DNA of 64,000 bases from Pseudoselenomonas ruminantium (GTDB lineage: Bacteria > Bacillota > Negativicutes > Selenomonadales > Selenomonadaceae): the NCBI GenBank assembly GCA_015058575.1, contig SVBZ01000012.1, forward strand, positions 1 through 64,000, given 5' to 3'. Every line of letters begins with the position of its first letter. The stretch's first letter is position 1. This document shows, piece by piece, positions 43,081 through 51,864 of the stretch. The notes below the pieces were generated by a model that saw only the letters and a list, made by a program, of their open reading frames with translations, searched no databases and was not told the DNA's origin. The position numbers and the translations under genes were made by a program.

Positions 43081-44127
43081 ATGGCAACGGATAAAAAAGA
43101 GGCTTTGGCCAGTGCGCTGAAACAGATTGAGAAGGATTTCGGCAAGGGTTCGATCATGCGCCTGGGCGATGCCAAAGCGAATATGAACGTGGAAGTCATT
43201 TCGACGGGCATCCTGCCACTTGATATTGCACTGGGAGTAGGCGGTGTGCCTCGCGGCCGTATCATCGAGGTCTATGGCCCGGAATCATCGGGTAAGACGA
43301 CGGTCACGCTGCATATGATCGCAGAGGCCCAGAAGGCTGGCGGCATTGCGGCTTTCATCGATGCCGAGCATGCGCTCGATCCTGTCTATGCGCAGAAGCT
43401 TGGCGTCAACATCGATGACCTGCTGATTTCGCAGCCGGATACGGGCGAGCAGGCGCTCGACATTGTCGATGCGCTCGTGCGCAGTGGGGCGATTGATATC
43501 ATCGTTGTCGACTCGGTTGCTGCATTGGTGCCGAAGGCTGAGATCGAGGGGGAGATGGGCGACAGCCATGTTGGCCTGCATGCGCGTCTTATGAGCCAGG
43601 CGATGCGCAAGCTCACGGGTATCATCAGCAAGAGCCAGACCGTTGCTATCTTCATCAACCAGATCCGTGAGAAGGTCGGTGTCATGTTCGGCAACCCAGA
43701 GACGACAACAGGTGGCCGTGCCTTGAAGTTCTATTCCTCGGTTCGCCTGGATGTGCGCAAGATTGACAAGATTACGCAGGGGCAGGATGTCATCGGCAGC
43801 CGGACACGCATCAAAGTCGTGAAAAACAAAGTGGCACCGCCGTTCAAGATGGCTGAGTTCGATATCATGTATGGCGAGGGTGTATCGAAGATGTCAAGTA
43901 TCATCGATATGGGCGTTGAGATGGATATCGTGGACAAGAGCGGTGCCTGGTTCTCCTATGAGGGTACCCGTCTGGGACAGGGCAAGGAGAATGCCAAACA
44001 AGCACTCAAGGAGCAGCCGGAGCTCTGCGCTGAGATTGAGGCCAAGATCCGTGCCAAGCTGCTGGCAAGTGAAGAAATCGCTGAGGGAGAGGTGCCAGCC
44101 GCAGCGGAGCCGGAAACAGAGGCATAA
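43081..44127 (+). CDS. recA: Recombinase RecA
   Basis: The 348-residue protein has Walker [14 protein letters not shown] near residue 66, the [12 protein letters not shown] segment, the L1/L2 loops ([39 protein letters not shown]) and an acidic C-terminus ([15 protein letters not shown]). It drives homologous recombination and LexA cleavage. AAAGGAG precedes ATG 43081. A LexA-like box in the promoter suggests SOS control; recX follows. Confidence 0.98.
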   Translation: MATDKKEALASALKQIEKDFGKGSIMRLGDAKANMNVEVISTGILPLDIALGVGGVPRGRIIEVYGPESSGKTTVTLHMIAEAQKAGGIAAFIDAEHALDPVYAQKLGVNIDDLLISQPDTGEQALDIVDALVRSGAIDIIVVDSVAALVPKAEIEGEMGDSHVGLHARLMSQAMRKLTGIISKSQTVAIFINQIREKVGVMFGNPETTTGGRALKFYSSVRLDVRKIDKITQGQDVIGSRTRIKVVKNKVAPPFKMAEFDIMYGEGVSKMSSIIDMGVEMDIVDKSGAWFSYEGTRLGQGKENAKQALKEQPELCAEIEAKIRAKLLASEEIAEGEVPAAAEPETEA

Positions 44128-44133
44128 GCACTA

Positions 44134-44646
44134 ATGTGGAAGTATCAGCGGTCAGAGGAAGATAGGGCAGCAGAATCACCGCGCCGTCCGCGCAAGCCGA
44201 AAAAGACGGCTTTGATGACGGCTGTTGACCTGCTGGCCAGACAGGAACACAGCGAAAAGAAGCTGCGGGAAAAACTGCTGCGCAAAGGTTACGCGGAAGA
44301 AGAGGTACAGCAGGCTGTCAACCGTTTGGAGGAGATGCATTACCTCAACGATGCCGATGCCTGTGCCCGCCAGTTTGAGTTCCTCTACAATGAGAGCCGC
44401 AGTTCTGTGCGGCAGATCTGTGTCAAACTCATGCAGCGCGGATTTGAATCATCGCTGGTAAAGGACTGCATTCCCAGCGATACGTTTGAACGTGAAAAAG
44501 CGGCGGCCTTGCGCGTACTGGCACTTAAGTTCAAGCCAGCGGCTGACCGGCAGAAGATGATGGCGAATCTCTATAGCAAAGGCTTTGATTCGTCGGCGAT
44601 ACGGGCTGCGGTGGCAGAATTCCAGCAGGCAGGAGAAGATGAATAG
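44134..44646 (+). CDS. recX: Regulatory protein RecX
   Basis: The 170-residue helical protein has three RecX repeats: LARQEHSEKKLREKLLRKGY near 28, FLYNESRSSVRQICVKLMQRGF near 81, and KMMANLYSKGFDSSAIRAAV near 144. RecX limits RecA filament growth. It begins 6 nt after recA, so the two are expressed together. Confidence 0.93.
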   Translation: MWKYQRSEEDRAAESPRRPRKPKKTALMTAVDLLARQEHSEKKLREKLLRKGYAEEEVQQAVNRLEEMHYLNDADACARQFEFLYNESRSSVRQICVKLMQRGFESSLVKDCIPSDTFEREKAAALRVLALKFKPAADRQKMMANLYSKGFDSSAIRAAVAEFQQAGEDE

Positions 44647-44655
44647 TCAGGTAAG

Positions 44656-44686
44656 AGCCTTGCGCAATGATGCGCAAGGCTTTTAA
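44656..44686 (+). terminator. Terminator of recA-recX
   Basis: Stem AGCCTTGCGCA/TGCGCAAGGCT with loop ATGA, followed by TTT. Confidence 0.85.
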
Positions 44687-44755
44687 ATTACCATTTCTTA
44701 TGATATAATCGTTAAAAAGCTTTACACGTCAATGTACTTAGAGGAGGAACAAATT

Positions 44756-46309
44756 TTGAGCAAGCCTGCCAATGAAATGATCCTGGTTCTGGATTTTGGT
44801 GGCCAGTACAATCAGTTGATTGCACGCCGCGTCCGTGAGAACCATGTCTATTGTGAGGTACATCCGCATACGCTGAGCCTGGACAAGATTCGTGAAATGG
44901 CACCGAAGGGCATTATCCTGACTGGTGGTCCGAACAGTGTCTATAAAGAAGATTCGGCCAGCTGCAGCCCAGAGCTTTTCGAACTAGGTATTCCGGTTAT
45001 GGGCATCTGCTATGGTTCGCAGCTCATGTCGCATCTTTTAGGTGGCAAGGTCGCTACAGCACCGACGAGCGAGTATGGCAAGACGGAAGTCACGCTTGCT
45101 GAGCAGAACTCAAAACTCTTCCAGAATGTAGACAAGAAGACCATTTGCTGGATGAGCCATACCGATTACATTGCGGAGGCCCCGGCAGATTTCGTGGTAA
45201 CGGCTTCGACGCCGGTATGCCCGGTGGCAGCTATGGAAAATGCAGCTAAGAAGCTCTATGCAACCCAGTTCCACCCCGAAGTCATGCATACGGTACAAGG
45301 CAAGACGATGCTCAAGAACTTTGTCTATGAAGTCTGCGGCTGTGCCGGCGAATGGAAGATGGATTCGTTTGTCAAGAGAACCGTAGAAGAGCTCAAGGCT
45401 AAAATCGGCAAGGGCCGTGCGCTTTGTGCTCTGTCGGGCGGTGTTGATTCCTCGGTGGCAGCTGTTCTCCTCTCGAAGGCCATCGGTAAGCAGCTGACCT
45501 GCGTATTCGTCGATCATGGCCTGCTGCGCAAGGATGAAGGCGATCAGGTCGAAGCGGTATTTGGCCCGAACGGCTCTTATGATGTCAATTTCATCCGTGT
45601 CAATGCCAAAGACCGTTTCTATGCGAAACTGGCTGGTGTCACGGAGCCGGAGCAGAAGCGCAAGATCATCGGCGAGGAGTTCATCCGCGTATTCGAGGAA
45701 GAGGCCAAGAAAATCGGTGCTGTCGACTACCTCGTACAAGGAACCATTTATCCCGATGTCATCGAGAGCGGCCTTGGGAAATCGGCGGTCATCAAATCAC
45801 ATCACAACGTCGGTGGTCTGCCGGATTTTGTCGATTTCAAGGAAATCGTTGAGCCGCTGCGTTTGCTGTTCAAGGATGAAGTCCGTGCCGCTGGCCGCGA
45901 GCTTGGCATCCCGGAATATCTTGTCAATCGCCAGCCGTTCCCAGGTCCGGGTCTTGGTATCCGCATCATCGGCGAGGTGACAGAAGAGAAAGTCAAGATC
46001 GTTCAGGAGGCTGATGCCATCTATCGTGAAGAGGTGGCAAAGGCAGGCGCTGACAAGAACCTTGGCCAGTATTTTGCCGCTCTTACGAACATGCGCAGCG
46101 TCGGCGTTATGGGTGATGGGCGTACCTATGATTATGCGATTGCTCTGCGTGCGGTTATGACGAGTGATTTCATGACGGCAGAGAGTGCACAACTGCCTTG
46201 GGAAGTCCTGCAGAAGACTACGACGCGTATCGTCAACGAAGTCAAGGGCGTCAACCGTGTTCTCTATGATTGCACGGGCAAACCGCCGGCAACGATTGAG
46301 TTTGAATGA
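44756..46309 (+). CDS. guaA: GMP synthase (glutamine-hydrolysing)
   Basis: The 517-residue protein has an N-terminal class I amidotransferase domain ([17 protein letters not shown]; nucleophile Cys in GICYGSQ; HPE in FHPEVMHT). An ATP-pyrophosphatase domain follows ([18 protein letters not shown]), then a C-terminal dimerisation domain ending in IEFE. It converts XMP to GMP. TTG 44756 was chosen because the AGAGGAGGA Shine-Dalgarno lies just upstream; an in-frame ATG at 44732 precedes that Shine-Dalgarno. Confidence 0.96.
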   Translation: MSKPANEMILVLDFGGQYNQLIARRVRENHVYCEVHPHTLSLDKIREMAPKGIILTGGPNSVYKEDSASCSPELFELGIPVMGICYGSQLMSHLLGGKVATAPTSEYGKTEVTLAEQNSKLFQNVDKKTICWMSHTDYIAEAPADFVVTASTPVCPVAAMENAAKKLYATQFHPEVMHTVQGKTMLKNFVYEVCGCAGEWKMDSFVKRTVEELKAKIGKGRALCALSGGVDSSVAAVLLSKAIGKQLTCVFVDHGLLRKDEGDQVEAVFGPNGSYDVNFIRVNAKDRFYAKLAGVTEPEQKRKIIGEEFIRVFEEEAKKIGAVDYLVQGTIYPDVIESGLGKSAVIKSHHNVGGLPDFVDFKEIVEPLRLLFKDEVRAAGRELGIPEYLVNRQPFPGPGLGIRIIGEVTEEKVKIVQEADAIYREEVAKAGADKNLGQYFAALTNMRSVGVMGDGRTYDYAIALRAVMTSDFMTAESAQLPWEVLQKTTTRIVNEVKGVNRVLYDCTGKPPATIEFE

Positions 46310-46315
46310 TAGCCC

Positions 46316-46344
46316 TTTACAAATAAAAAAAAATAACGTATAAT
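46316..46344 (+). promoter_or_regulatory. Promoter of tRNA-Pro
   Basis: TTTACA (46316-46321), a 17-bp A-rich spacer and TATAAT (46339-46344). Confidence 0.85.
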
Positions 46345-46354
46345 ATATTTTGTT

Positions 46355-46431
46355 CGGGACGTAGCGCAGTTTGGTAGCGCGCTTCCTTGGGGTGGAAGAG
46401 GTCGTGGGTTCAAATCCCGTCGTTCCGACCA
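46355..46431 (+). tRNA. tRNA-Pro (GGG)
   Basis: Acceptor stem CGGGACG/CGTTCCG, discriminator A and an encoded CCA are present. Anticodon stem CTTCC/GGAAG encloses TTGGGGT, giving anticodon GGG. It has its own promoter and terminator. Confidence 0.96.
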
Positions 46432-46444
46432 TTATATGATCGTT

Positions 46445-46478
46445 AAAGTGATTCAGCTTCGGCTGAATCACTTTTTTT
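46445..46478 (+). terminator. Terminator of tRNA-Pro
   Basis: Stem AAAGTGATTCAGC/GCTGAATCACTTT with a stable TTCG loop and a T tail. Confidence 0.93.
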
Positions 46479-46518
46479 CAGTCAAAATGGCCAGGCTGGC
46501 ATGGAAAGGAAGTAATAC

Positions 46519-48075
46519 ATGAGCATTTTGAACGTATCTCATTTATCCCACAGCTACGGTGGGCGGGAAATCTTTGAGGATGTGAGTTTCCGTCTGTTGA
46601 AGGGCGAGCATGTTGCGCTGGTAGGCGCCAATGGTGAGGGTAAATCAACGTTCCTGTCAATCATCACGGGACAGCTGACACCGGATGCTGGTACAATCGA
46701 GTGGGCAAAGCGCGTCAAGGTAGGCTATCTCGATCAGCATGCGGTACTGCAGGCTGGCATGACAATCCGCGATGTGTTGCGCACGGCTTTTGATGACATG
46801 GTCAAGGCTGAGCAGGAGATGCTGGCGGCTTATGACAAGATGGAGGATGCTACACCCGAGGAAGTCGATCAGCTCATGAAAGATGTCGGCGATATCCAGG
46901 ACATGCTTGAAGCTGGCAGTTACTATACGATCGATGCACGCATTGAGGAGGTATCTGGCGGCCTGGGGCTCCGCGATATTGGCCTCGACCGCAAGGTCGA
47001 TGAACTTTCGGGCGGCCAGCGTACGAAAGTACTGCTCACAAAACTGCTGCTGCAGAATCCGGAAATCCTGATCCTCGATGAGCCGACGAATTATCTCGAT
47101 GCAGAGCATATCCAGTGGCTGACAACGTACCTGCAGAACTATGAAAACGCGTTTATCCTTGTGTCGCATGATGTACCTTTCCTCAATGCAGTTACGAATG
47201 TCATTTATCATGTCGATAATCTGAGCCTTGACCGCTATACGGGCAGCTATGAGAAATTCGAGGAAATGGCGGCTTTGAAGCGCCGGCAGGAAGAGGCGGC
47301 TTATGAGCGCCAACAGGCGGAAATCAAGAAAGAGCAGGATTTCATCCAGCGCAATAAGGCCCGTGTCGCTACGCGTGGTATGGCGAACAGCCGCCAGAAA
47401 CGCCTCGACAAGATGGAGGTGCTGACAAAGCGTCAGGAGAAACCCAAACCGCATTTCCATTTCCAGTCTGACCGCACACCGTCGCGTTTTGTCATCGAAG
47501 GCAAGCGCCTGGTGCTCGGCTATGACATGCCGTTGACGAATCCGGTGGATATCCAGGTCGAGCGCAATAAAAAGATTGCCATTCGCGGTACGAATGGGCT
47601 GGGAAAATCAACGCTCCTTAAGACACTGCTGGGCATGATACCGCCAATTTCGGGCAAGGTCGAGCTCGGTGAATTTGTTTCTGCAGGGTATTTCGAGCAG
47701 GAAAGTGCGGCAGGCAATCAGAACACTGCGTTGGAGGAACTCTGGCAGGAATATCCGGGCATGAGCAATTTTGAGGTACGGGCAGCACTGGCGGCATGTG
47801 GTTTGACGAATGAGCATATCACGACGAAGATGCTCGCACTTTCAGGCGGTGAGGCAGCTAAGGTACGGCTTTGCAAAATCATGCAGAAGCCGGTAAACTT
47901 GCTGGTGCTCGATGAGCCGACAAATCATCTTGATGTCGAGGCCAAGAAAGAGCTCAAGCGTGCTATCAAGGAATATAAAGGCACGGTTCTGCTTGTTTCT
48001 CATGAGCCGGATTTCTATGAGGATGTTGTTGATTCGGTTTGGAATATCGAAAAATGGTCGACGAAAATCATCTGA
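46519..48075 (+). CDS. ABC-F family ATPase (translation factor type)
   Basis: The 518-residue protein has two ATPase domains and no membrane segments. The first has Walker A GANGEGKST (near 36), signature LSGGQRTKV and Walker B ILILDEPTN; the second has GTNGLGKST, LSGGEAAKV and LLVLDEPTN. A charged linker (about 240-325, KRRQEEAAYERQQAEIKKEQ) joins them. ABC-F proteins act at the ribosomal E site and rescue or tune translation; some confer antibiotic resistance. Nothing here points to resistance. Confidence 0.93.
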   Translation: MSILNVSHLSHSYGGREIFEDVSFRLLKGEHVALVGANGEGKSTFLSIITGQLTPDAGTIEWAKRVKVGYLDQHAVLQAGMTIRDVLRTAFDDMVKAEQEMLAAYDKMEDATPEEVDQLMKDVGDIQDMLEAGSYYTIDARIEEVSGGLGLRDIGLDRKVDELSGGQRTKVLLTKLLLQNPEILILDEPTNYLDAEHIQWLTTYLQNYENAFILVSHDVPFLNAVTNVIYHVDNLSLDRYTGSYEKFEEMAALKRRQEEAAYERQQAEIKKEQDFIQRNKARVATRGMANSRQKRLDKMEVLTKRQEKPKPHFHFQSDRTPSRFVIEGKRLVLGYDMPLTNPVDIQVERNKKIAIRGTNGLGKSTLLKTLLGMIPPISGKVELGEFVSAGYFEQESAAGNQNTALEELWQEYPGMSNFEVRAALAACGLTNEHITTKMLALSGGEAAKVRLCKIMQKPVNLLVLDEPTNHLDVEAKKELKRAIKEYKGTVLLVSHEPDFYEDVVDSVWNIEKWSTKII

Positions 48076-48090
48076 TTTCGTTGCTGTGCA

Positions 48091-48142
48091 TAAAGCCGGA
48101 AGGGACTGCATCTGTGTGAAGATGCAGTCCCTTCCGGCTTTA
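48091..48142. terminator. Bidirectional terminator, 23-bp perfect stem
   Basis: Positions 48091-48113 pair without mismatch with 48120-48142 around a 6-nt loop. It separates the converging ABC-F and rubrerythrin genes. Confidence 0.85.
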
Positions 48143-48169
48143 TATTATGTTGAATTGGAAGTAAGGGGA

Positions 48170-48715
48170 TTATTTGCCGAAGTAACGATCGAACAGACCT
48201 TTGAAGCCGCGGCCATGGCGGGCCTCATCCTTAGCCATCTCATGGACCGTATCATGGACAGCGTCGAGGTTCAGCTGTTTAGCCAGCGTAGCCAGTTCTT
48301 TCTTGCCAGCGCAAGCGCCATGCTCGGCATCGATGCGCATGGAAAGATTCTTCTTAGTGCTGTCGGTCAGGACCTCGCCGAGGAGCTCGGCAAATTTTGC
48401 TGCATGTTCGGCTTCCTCGAATGCATAGCGTTTGAAGGCTTCGGCAATTTCCGGATAGCCTTCACGGTCAGCCTGGCGCGACATAGCGAGGTACATACCG
48501 ACCTCAGAGCACTCGCCGGTGAAATTCTGGCGGAGTCCCTCGATGATGCGCGGATCGACATCTTTAGCCGTGCCGACATGATGCTCATCCGCATAGGTCA
48601 TCTCGCCGCTCTGCTCGACGAACTTGCTGGCAGGAGCCTTGCAGATCGGGCACTGCTCCGGAGCCTGCTCGCCCTCATAGACATAACCACAGACGGTGCA
48701 AACGAATTTTTTCAT
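48170..48715 (-). CDS. Reverse rubrerythrin (rubredoxin domain first)
   Basis: The 181-residue protein has an N-terminal rubredoxin domain ([20 protein letters not shown], two CxxC pairs). A ferritin-like di-iron domain follows, with Glu/His ligands in [18 protein letters not shown] and DEARHGRGF. This reversed order is that of the anaerobes' NADH-linked peroxide and oxygen reductases. The ATG at 48715 follows TAGGAGG. A -10 TATAAT (48741-48736, minus strand) and a palindrome lie upstream, suggesting stress control. Confidence 0.95.
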   Translation of the reverse strand: MKKFVCTVCGYVYEGEQAPEQCPICKAPASKFVEQSGEMTYADEHHVGTAKDVDPRIIEGLRQNFTGECSEVGMYLAMSRQADREGYPEIAEAFKRYAFEEAEHAAKFAELLGEVLTDSTKKNLSMRIDAEHGACAGKKELATLAKQLNLDAVHDTVHEMAKDEARHGRGFKGLFDRYFGK

Positions 48716-48749
48716 GATAAAAGACCTCCTAAAAATTATACACACAAAC

Positions 48750-48770
48750 CAATAATCATTTGTTATTGGT
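48750..48770 (-). promoter_or_regulatory. Palindrome upstream of the rubrerythrin gene
   Basis: Perfect 7-bp arms CCAATAA/TTATTGG flank a 7-nt centre, over the -35 area of the rubrerythrin promoter. It is loosely like a Fur/PerR-type box. The regulator is unknown. Confidence 0.45.
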
Positions 48771-48954
48771 GCAAATCACTTGGTATGCTTCAATTATATG
48801 CTATCCTTTCAGAAATAGAAATAGCCAAAAATCGCTAAATATCCAAAATAGCTCATTTATACATACTTATTCTCCTTATATTAGCGGTTATCATATATTT
48901 TTAAAATAAAATATTAACAAATAACGATTATTAATTAGATAATAGGAGGATTGG
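48771..48954. other. AT-rich intergenic stretch
   Basis: This is part of the 320-bp gap between divergent rubrerythrin and tsaE. It has no coding frame or tRNA and is very AT-rich. Apart from the palindrome at 48750 and the tsaE promoter I see only imperfect ATTAA/TTAAT repeats near 48913-48935. Confidence 0.5.
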
Positions 48955-48983
48955 TTTACCAGGTGTCTGGTTCGTGCTATAAT
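48955..48983 (+). promoter_or_regulatory. Promoter of the tsaE operon
   Basis: TTTACC (48955-48960), a 17-bp spacer and TATAAT (48978-48983). Confidence 0.75.
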
Positions 48984-49035
48984 AAGGATTTGAATGATGT
49001 TTTTCAAACACGATTTATAGGAGAGTAAATAACAA

Positions 49036-49518
49036 ATGTTTACCTGTATGACGAATTCTCCCGAAGAAACTGTACACCTAGCCGAGCTGGTAGGTCAAAA
49101 GATCCGGGAGGGAACCGTGCTTTGCCTGGAGGGCGACCTGGGGGCCGGCAAGACTTTGTTTGTACAGAGCCTTGCACGTACACTGGGTGTCGAGGGAGAG
49201 GTGACAAGTCCGACATTCAATTTGATGAATGTATATGAAGGGATTTGCCGTATCTACCATTTTGATCTTTACCGGCTGGAAACAGAAGCAGAGCTGGATG
49301 ATATTGGCTTTTATGAGTACACGGAGGAGCCAGAGGGAATCGTGGTCATTGAATGGCCGGATAAATTCCCGGAGTCATTGCCAGAGGATTATGTGAAGGT
49401 ATGCATTCAGCGGACTGGCGTTACGGAAGAGGGACGTCGGTTGACGTTCTCGAGTGTCGGTGAGAAGAATCAGGGATTCATAAAGGAGTTGGAATCATTT
49501 GTCCATACTAGCCATTGA
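49036..49518 (+). CDS. tsaE: tRNA t6A synthesis ATPase TsaE
   Basis: The 160-residue P-loop protein has GDLGAGKTLFVQSLAR at about 34-49, VTSPTFNLMNVYEG, HFDLYRLE and VVIEWPDKFPESLP, all TsaE features. It supports turnover of the TsaB-TsaD complex that makes t6A at tRNA position 37. It leads tsaE-tsaB-rimI-tsaD and overlaps tsaB by 20 nt. Confidence 0.96.
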   Translation: MFTCMTNSPEETVHLAELVGQKIREGTVLCLEGDLGAGKTLFVQSLARTLGVEGEVTSPTFNLMNVYEGICRIYHFDLYRLETEAELDDIGFYEYTEEPEGIVVIEWPDKFPESLPEDYVKVCIQRTGVTEEGRRLTFSSVGEKNQGFIKELESFVHTSH

Positions 49519-50233
49519 TACGGCTACACAGGTATCGAGTGTAGCCGTGGCAGCATCGGGGAAACTGTCGGCAGAGTTGACGATGCAGGCAAAGCTTACG
49601 CATTCGGAGACGCTTATGCCTCATATCGAGCAGGTGCTGAAGATGGCCGCGGTGCCAAAGGATAAACTGGAGGGGATTGCTGTCAGTATCGGGCCAGGTT
49701 CGTTTACGGGACTGCGCATCGGACTGGCGGCTGCCAAGGCGATGTCCTATGCACTGGGACTGCCATTGGTTGGTGTATCGACGCTTAGGGCGCTGGCTTA
49801 TCATTATCCGGTTGCAGGTGTCCGCATCGTTTGCCTGTTGGATGCCCAGAAGGGTAATGCGTATGTCGAGACTTATCGTTGGGAACAGGGCAAGTTGCAG
49901 ACTGTTGACGCAGTACGGGTCGCGCCAATCAGCGAAATCATTGAGTGGTGTGGCCGTATGGAGGAACCGATAGTCCTGCTGGGTGATGCGGTGCAGAAAA
50001 AAATCGCTGGCAAGATAGAGTTGCCGGCGGGCGTGACGGCAGCGCCGGCGCATCTGCTGATGCCGCGCGCTGCCTGCGTGGCGATGCTTGGTCTTGATGA
50101 GCTGGCAGCAGGCCGTACCGGTAATATCATGAATCTGGAGCCAGTCTATATCCGCCGCAGCGAGGCTGAGGTGCTTTGGGAGAAACGTCATCCGGAAGAG
50201 GCGCAGAAGACTTTGCCGACGGAGGCCATGTGA
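49499..50233 (+). CDS. tsaB: tRNA t6A synthesis protein TsaB
   Basis: The 244-residue protein is an ASKHA-fold protein: MSILAIDTATQVSSVAV, HSETLMPHIEQVL, and IGPGSFTGLRIGLAAAKAMSYALGLPLVGVSTL. TsaB is the platform partner of TsaD. The start is TTG 49499, with AAAGGAG upstream inside tsaE. The stop overlaps the rimI start (TGATG). Confidence 0.95.
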   Translation: MSILAIDTATQVSSVAVAASGKLSAELTMQAKLTHSETLMPHIEQVLKMAAVPKDKLEGIAVSIGPGSFTGLRIGLAAAKAMSYALGLPLVGVSTLRALAYHYPVAGVRIVCLLDAQKGNAYVETYRWEQGKLQTVDAVRVAPISEIIEWCGRMEEPIVLLGDAVQKKIAGKIELPAGVTAAPAHLLMPRAACVAMLGLDELAAGRTGNIMNLEPVYIRRSEAEVLWEKRHPEEAQKTLPTEAM

Positions 50234-50685
50234 TGGAAGTGAAAGAGCTTGATTTTCGCGAGATGGCACCAGAGGATGCTGATGCGGTAGAAGTCGTAGA
50301 GAAGGCTTGCTTTTCGATTCCATGGTCGCGTGATTCGTTCTGGAAAGAGGCAGCTAATGAAAATACGTTGTACTTGCTGGCACTTGATGGCGAGCAGGTC
50401 ATTGGCTATGCTGGCTGCTGGATATCCTTCGAGGAGTGCCAGATTACGAATGTAGCTATCCTGCCGGAATATCGTGGGCAGGGCATTGGGACGAAATTGT
50501 TCGGCGCTATCATCGAGGCGGTCAAGGCGAAGGGCGTGACCGCGATGACGCTTGAGGTTCGTCCGTCCAATGCGCCCGCAAGAGCGCTTTATGCACGGTA
50601 TGGGTTCAAGGATGCCGGGCGGCGTCCGCATTATTACCAGGATGATGGCGAAGATGCGATTATCATGTGGAATACAAAACTTTGA
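50233..50685 (+). CDS. rimI: Ribosomal protein alanine N-acetyltransferase RimI
   Basis: The 150-residue GNAT protein opens VKELDFREMAPEDADAVEVV. The acetyl-CoA loop is LPEYRGQGIGTKLF and the C-terminal LEVRPSNAPARALYARYGF is typical of RimI. It acetylates the N-terminus of ribosomal S18 and perhaps others. ATG 50233 overlaps the tsaB stop, with GGAGG 7 nt before; longer in-frame starts lie inside tsaB. Confidence 0.93.
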   Translation: MEVKELDFREMAPEDADAVEVVEKACFSIPWSRDSFWKEAANENTLYLLALDGEQVIGYAGCWISFEECQITNVAILPEYRGQGIGTKLFGAIIEAVKAKGVTAMTLEVRPSNAPARALYARYGFKDAGRRPHYYQDDGEDAIIMWNTKL

Positions 50686-50702
50686 TGGGTGGAGAGTATT
50701 TT

Positions 50703-51743
50703 ATGGAGAAGGAAAACAAAAAAGAATTGCTGACGCTGGCGATTGAGTCGAGCTGCGATGAGACATCGGCAGCGGTGCTTCGCGGCGGCCGTACGATACT
50801 TTCCAATATTATCTCGACGCAGATTCCCGTTCATCAGAAGTTTGGCGGGGTCGTGCCGGAAATCGCCTCGCGCAAGCATATTGTCAATATCATGCCGGTT
50901 ATCGACGAGTGTTTGCAGGAGGCCGGCGTGAAGCTTGCGGATATTGACCAGGTGGCGGTTACTTATGGGCCGGGGCTGGTCGGTGCACTGCTGGTCGGTG
51001 TATCGGCAGCCAAGTCGCTGGCGTTTTCGCTGGGGGTGCCGCTCATCGGGGTCAATCATCTGGAAGGGCATATCTTTGCCAATTTCCTGTCGTCACCGGA
51101 CTTGGAGCCGCCATTCATGGCATTGGTTGTTTCGGGCGGACATACGGCTCTTGTGGATGTGCGTGGCTACAATCATTTCCATATGATGGGACAGACGCGG
51201 GATGATGCGGCAGGTGAGGCGTTTGATAAGATTGCCCGTGTCATGGGATTGCCGTATCCGGGCGGTCCGCGCATTGATGCGCTGGCTAAGGAAGGCAACC
51301 CGCTGGCTATCGATTTCCCGCAGGCGCTCAATGAAAAAGGAAATTATGAGTTCAGCTTCAGCGGACTTAAGTCGGCGGTACTCAACTACATCAATAGCGA
51401 GAAGATGAAAGGCCATGCGCTCAATAAGCCGGACATTGCAGCTTCGTTCCAGCACTCGGTCATCGAGGTGCTGGTAGCCAAGGCATTCCAGGCTGTCGAA
51501 GAGGCCGGCCGTGATACGCTGGTGCTTGCGGGTGGCGTAGCAGCCAACAGTGGCCTTGAAGGCAGGCTGCGTGAAGAGGCTGCCAAACGCGGTGTGAGAT
51601 TCCTGTATCCGAGCAAGATCCTTTGCACGGACAATGCAGCCATGATTGGCTGCCGGGGCTATTATCAGTCGCTTGCGGGACGTTTCAGCGATCTTTATCT
51701 CAATGCTGTACCAGGATTGGGACTGGAAGATAAAGAAGAATAA
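50703..51743 (+). CDS. tsaD: tRNA N6-adenosine threonylcarbamoyltransferase TsaD
   Basis: The 346-residue protein has AIESSCDETSAAVL, the metal motif NHLEGH (HxxxH-type), ALVVSGGHTALV, TRDDAAGEAFDKIARVMGLPYPGG, LAGGVAANSGL and CTDNAAMIG. It transfers threonylcarbamoyl to A37 of ANN-decoding tRNAs. ATG 50703 follows GGTGGAGAG; an in-frame ATG at 50667 falls inside rimI. It completes the t6A operon with a strong terminator. Confidence 0.97.
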   Translation: MEKENKKELLTLAIESSCDETSAAVLRGGRTILSNIISTQIPVHQKFGGVVPEIASRKHIVNIMPVIDECLQEAGVKLADIDQVAVTYGPGLVGALLVGVSAAKSLAFSLGVPLIGVNHLEGHIFANFLSSPDLEPPFMALVVSGGHTALVDVRGYNHFHMMGQTRDDAAGEAFDKIARVMGLPYPGGPRIDALAKEGNPLAIDFPQALNEKGNYEFSFSGLKSAVLNYINSEKMKGHALNKPDIAASFQHSVIEVLVAKAFQAVEEAGRDTLVLAGGVAANSGLEGRLREEAAKRGVRFLYPSKILCTDNAAMIGCRGYYQSLAGRFSDLYLNAVPGLGLEDKEE

Positions 51744-51759
51744 GTGTATAATAGGAAAA

Positions 51760-51807
51760 AGAGATTGCTCAACGAAGAGATGAACGCGGGAGCAGTCTCT
51801 TTTTTTC
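51760..51807 (+). terminator. Terminator of the tsa operon
   Basis: Stem AGAGATTGCTC/GAGCAGTCTCT with a 19-nt loop and seven T residues. Confidence 0.88.
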
Positions 51808-51864
51808 TATGGACTTTCAGCAGAAGGCCTGTTTATAAGTGACAAGGATGGAGGTCGTTGGTGG

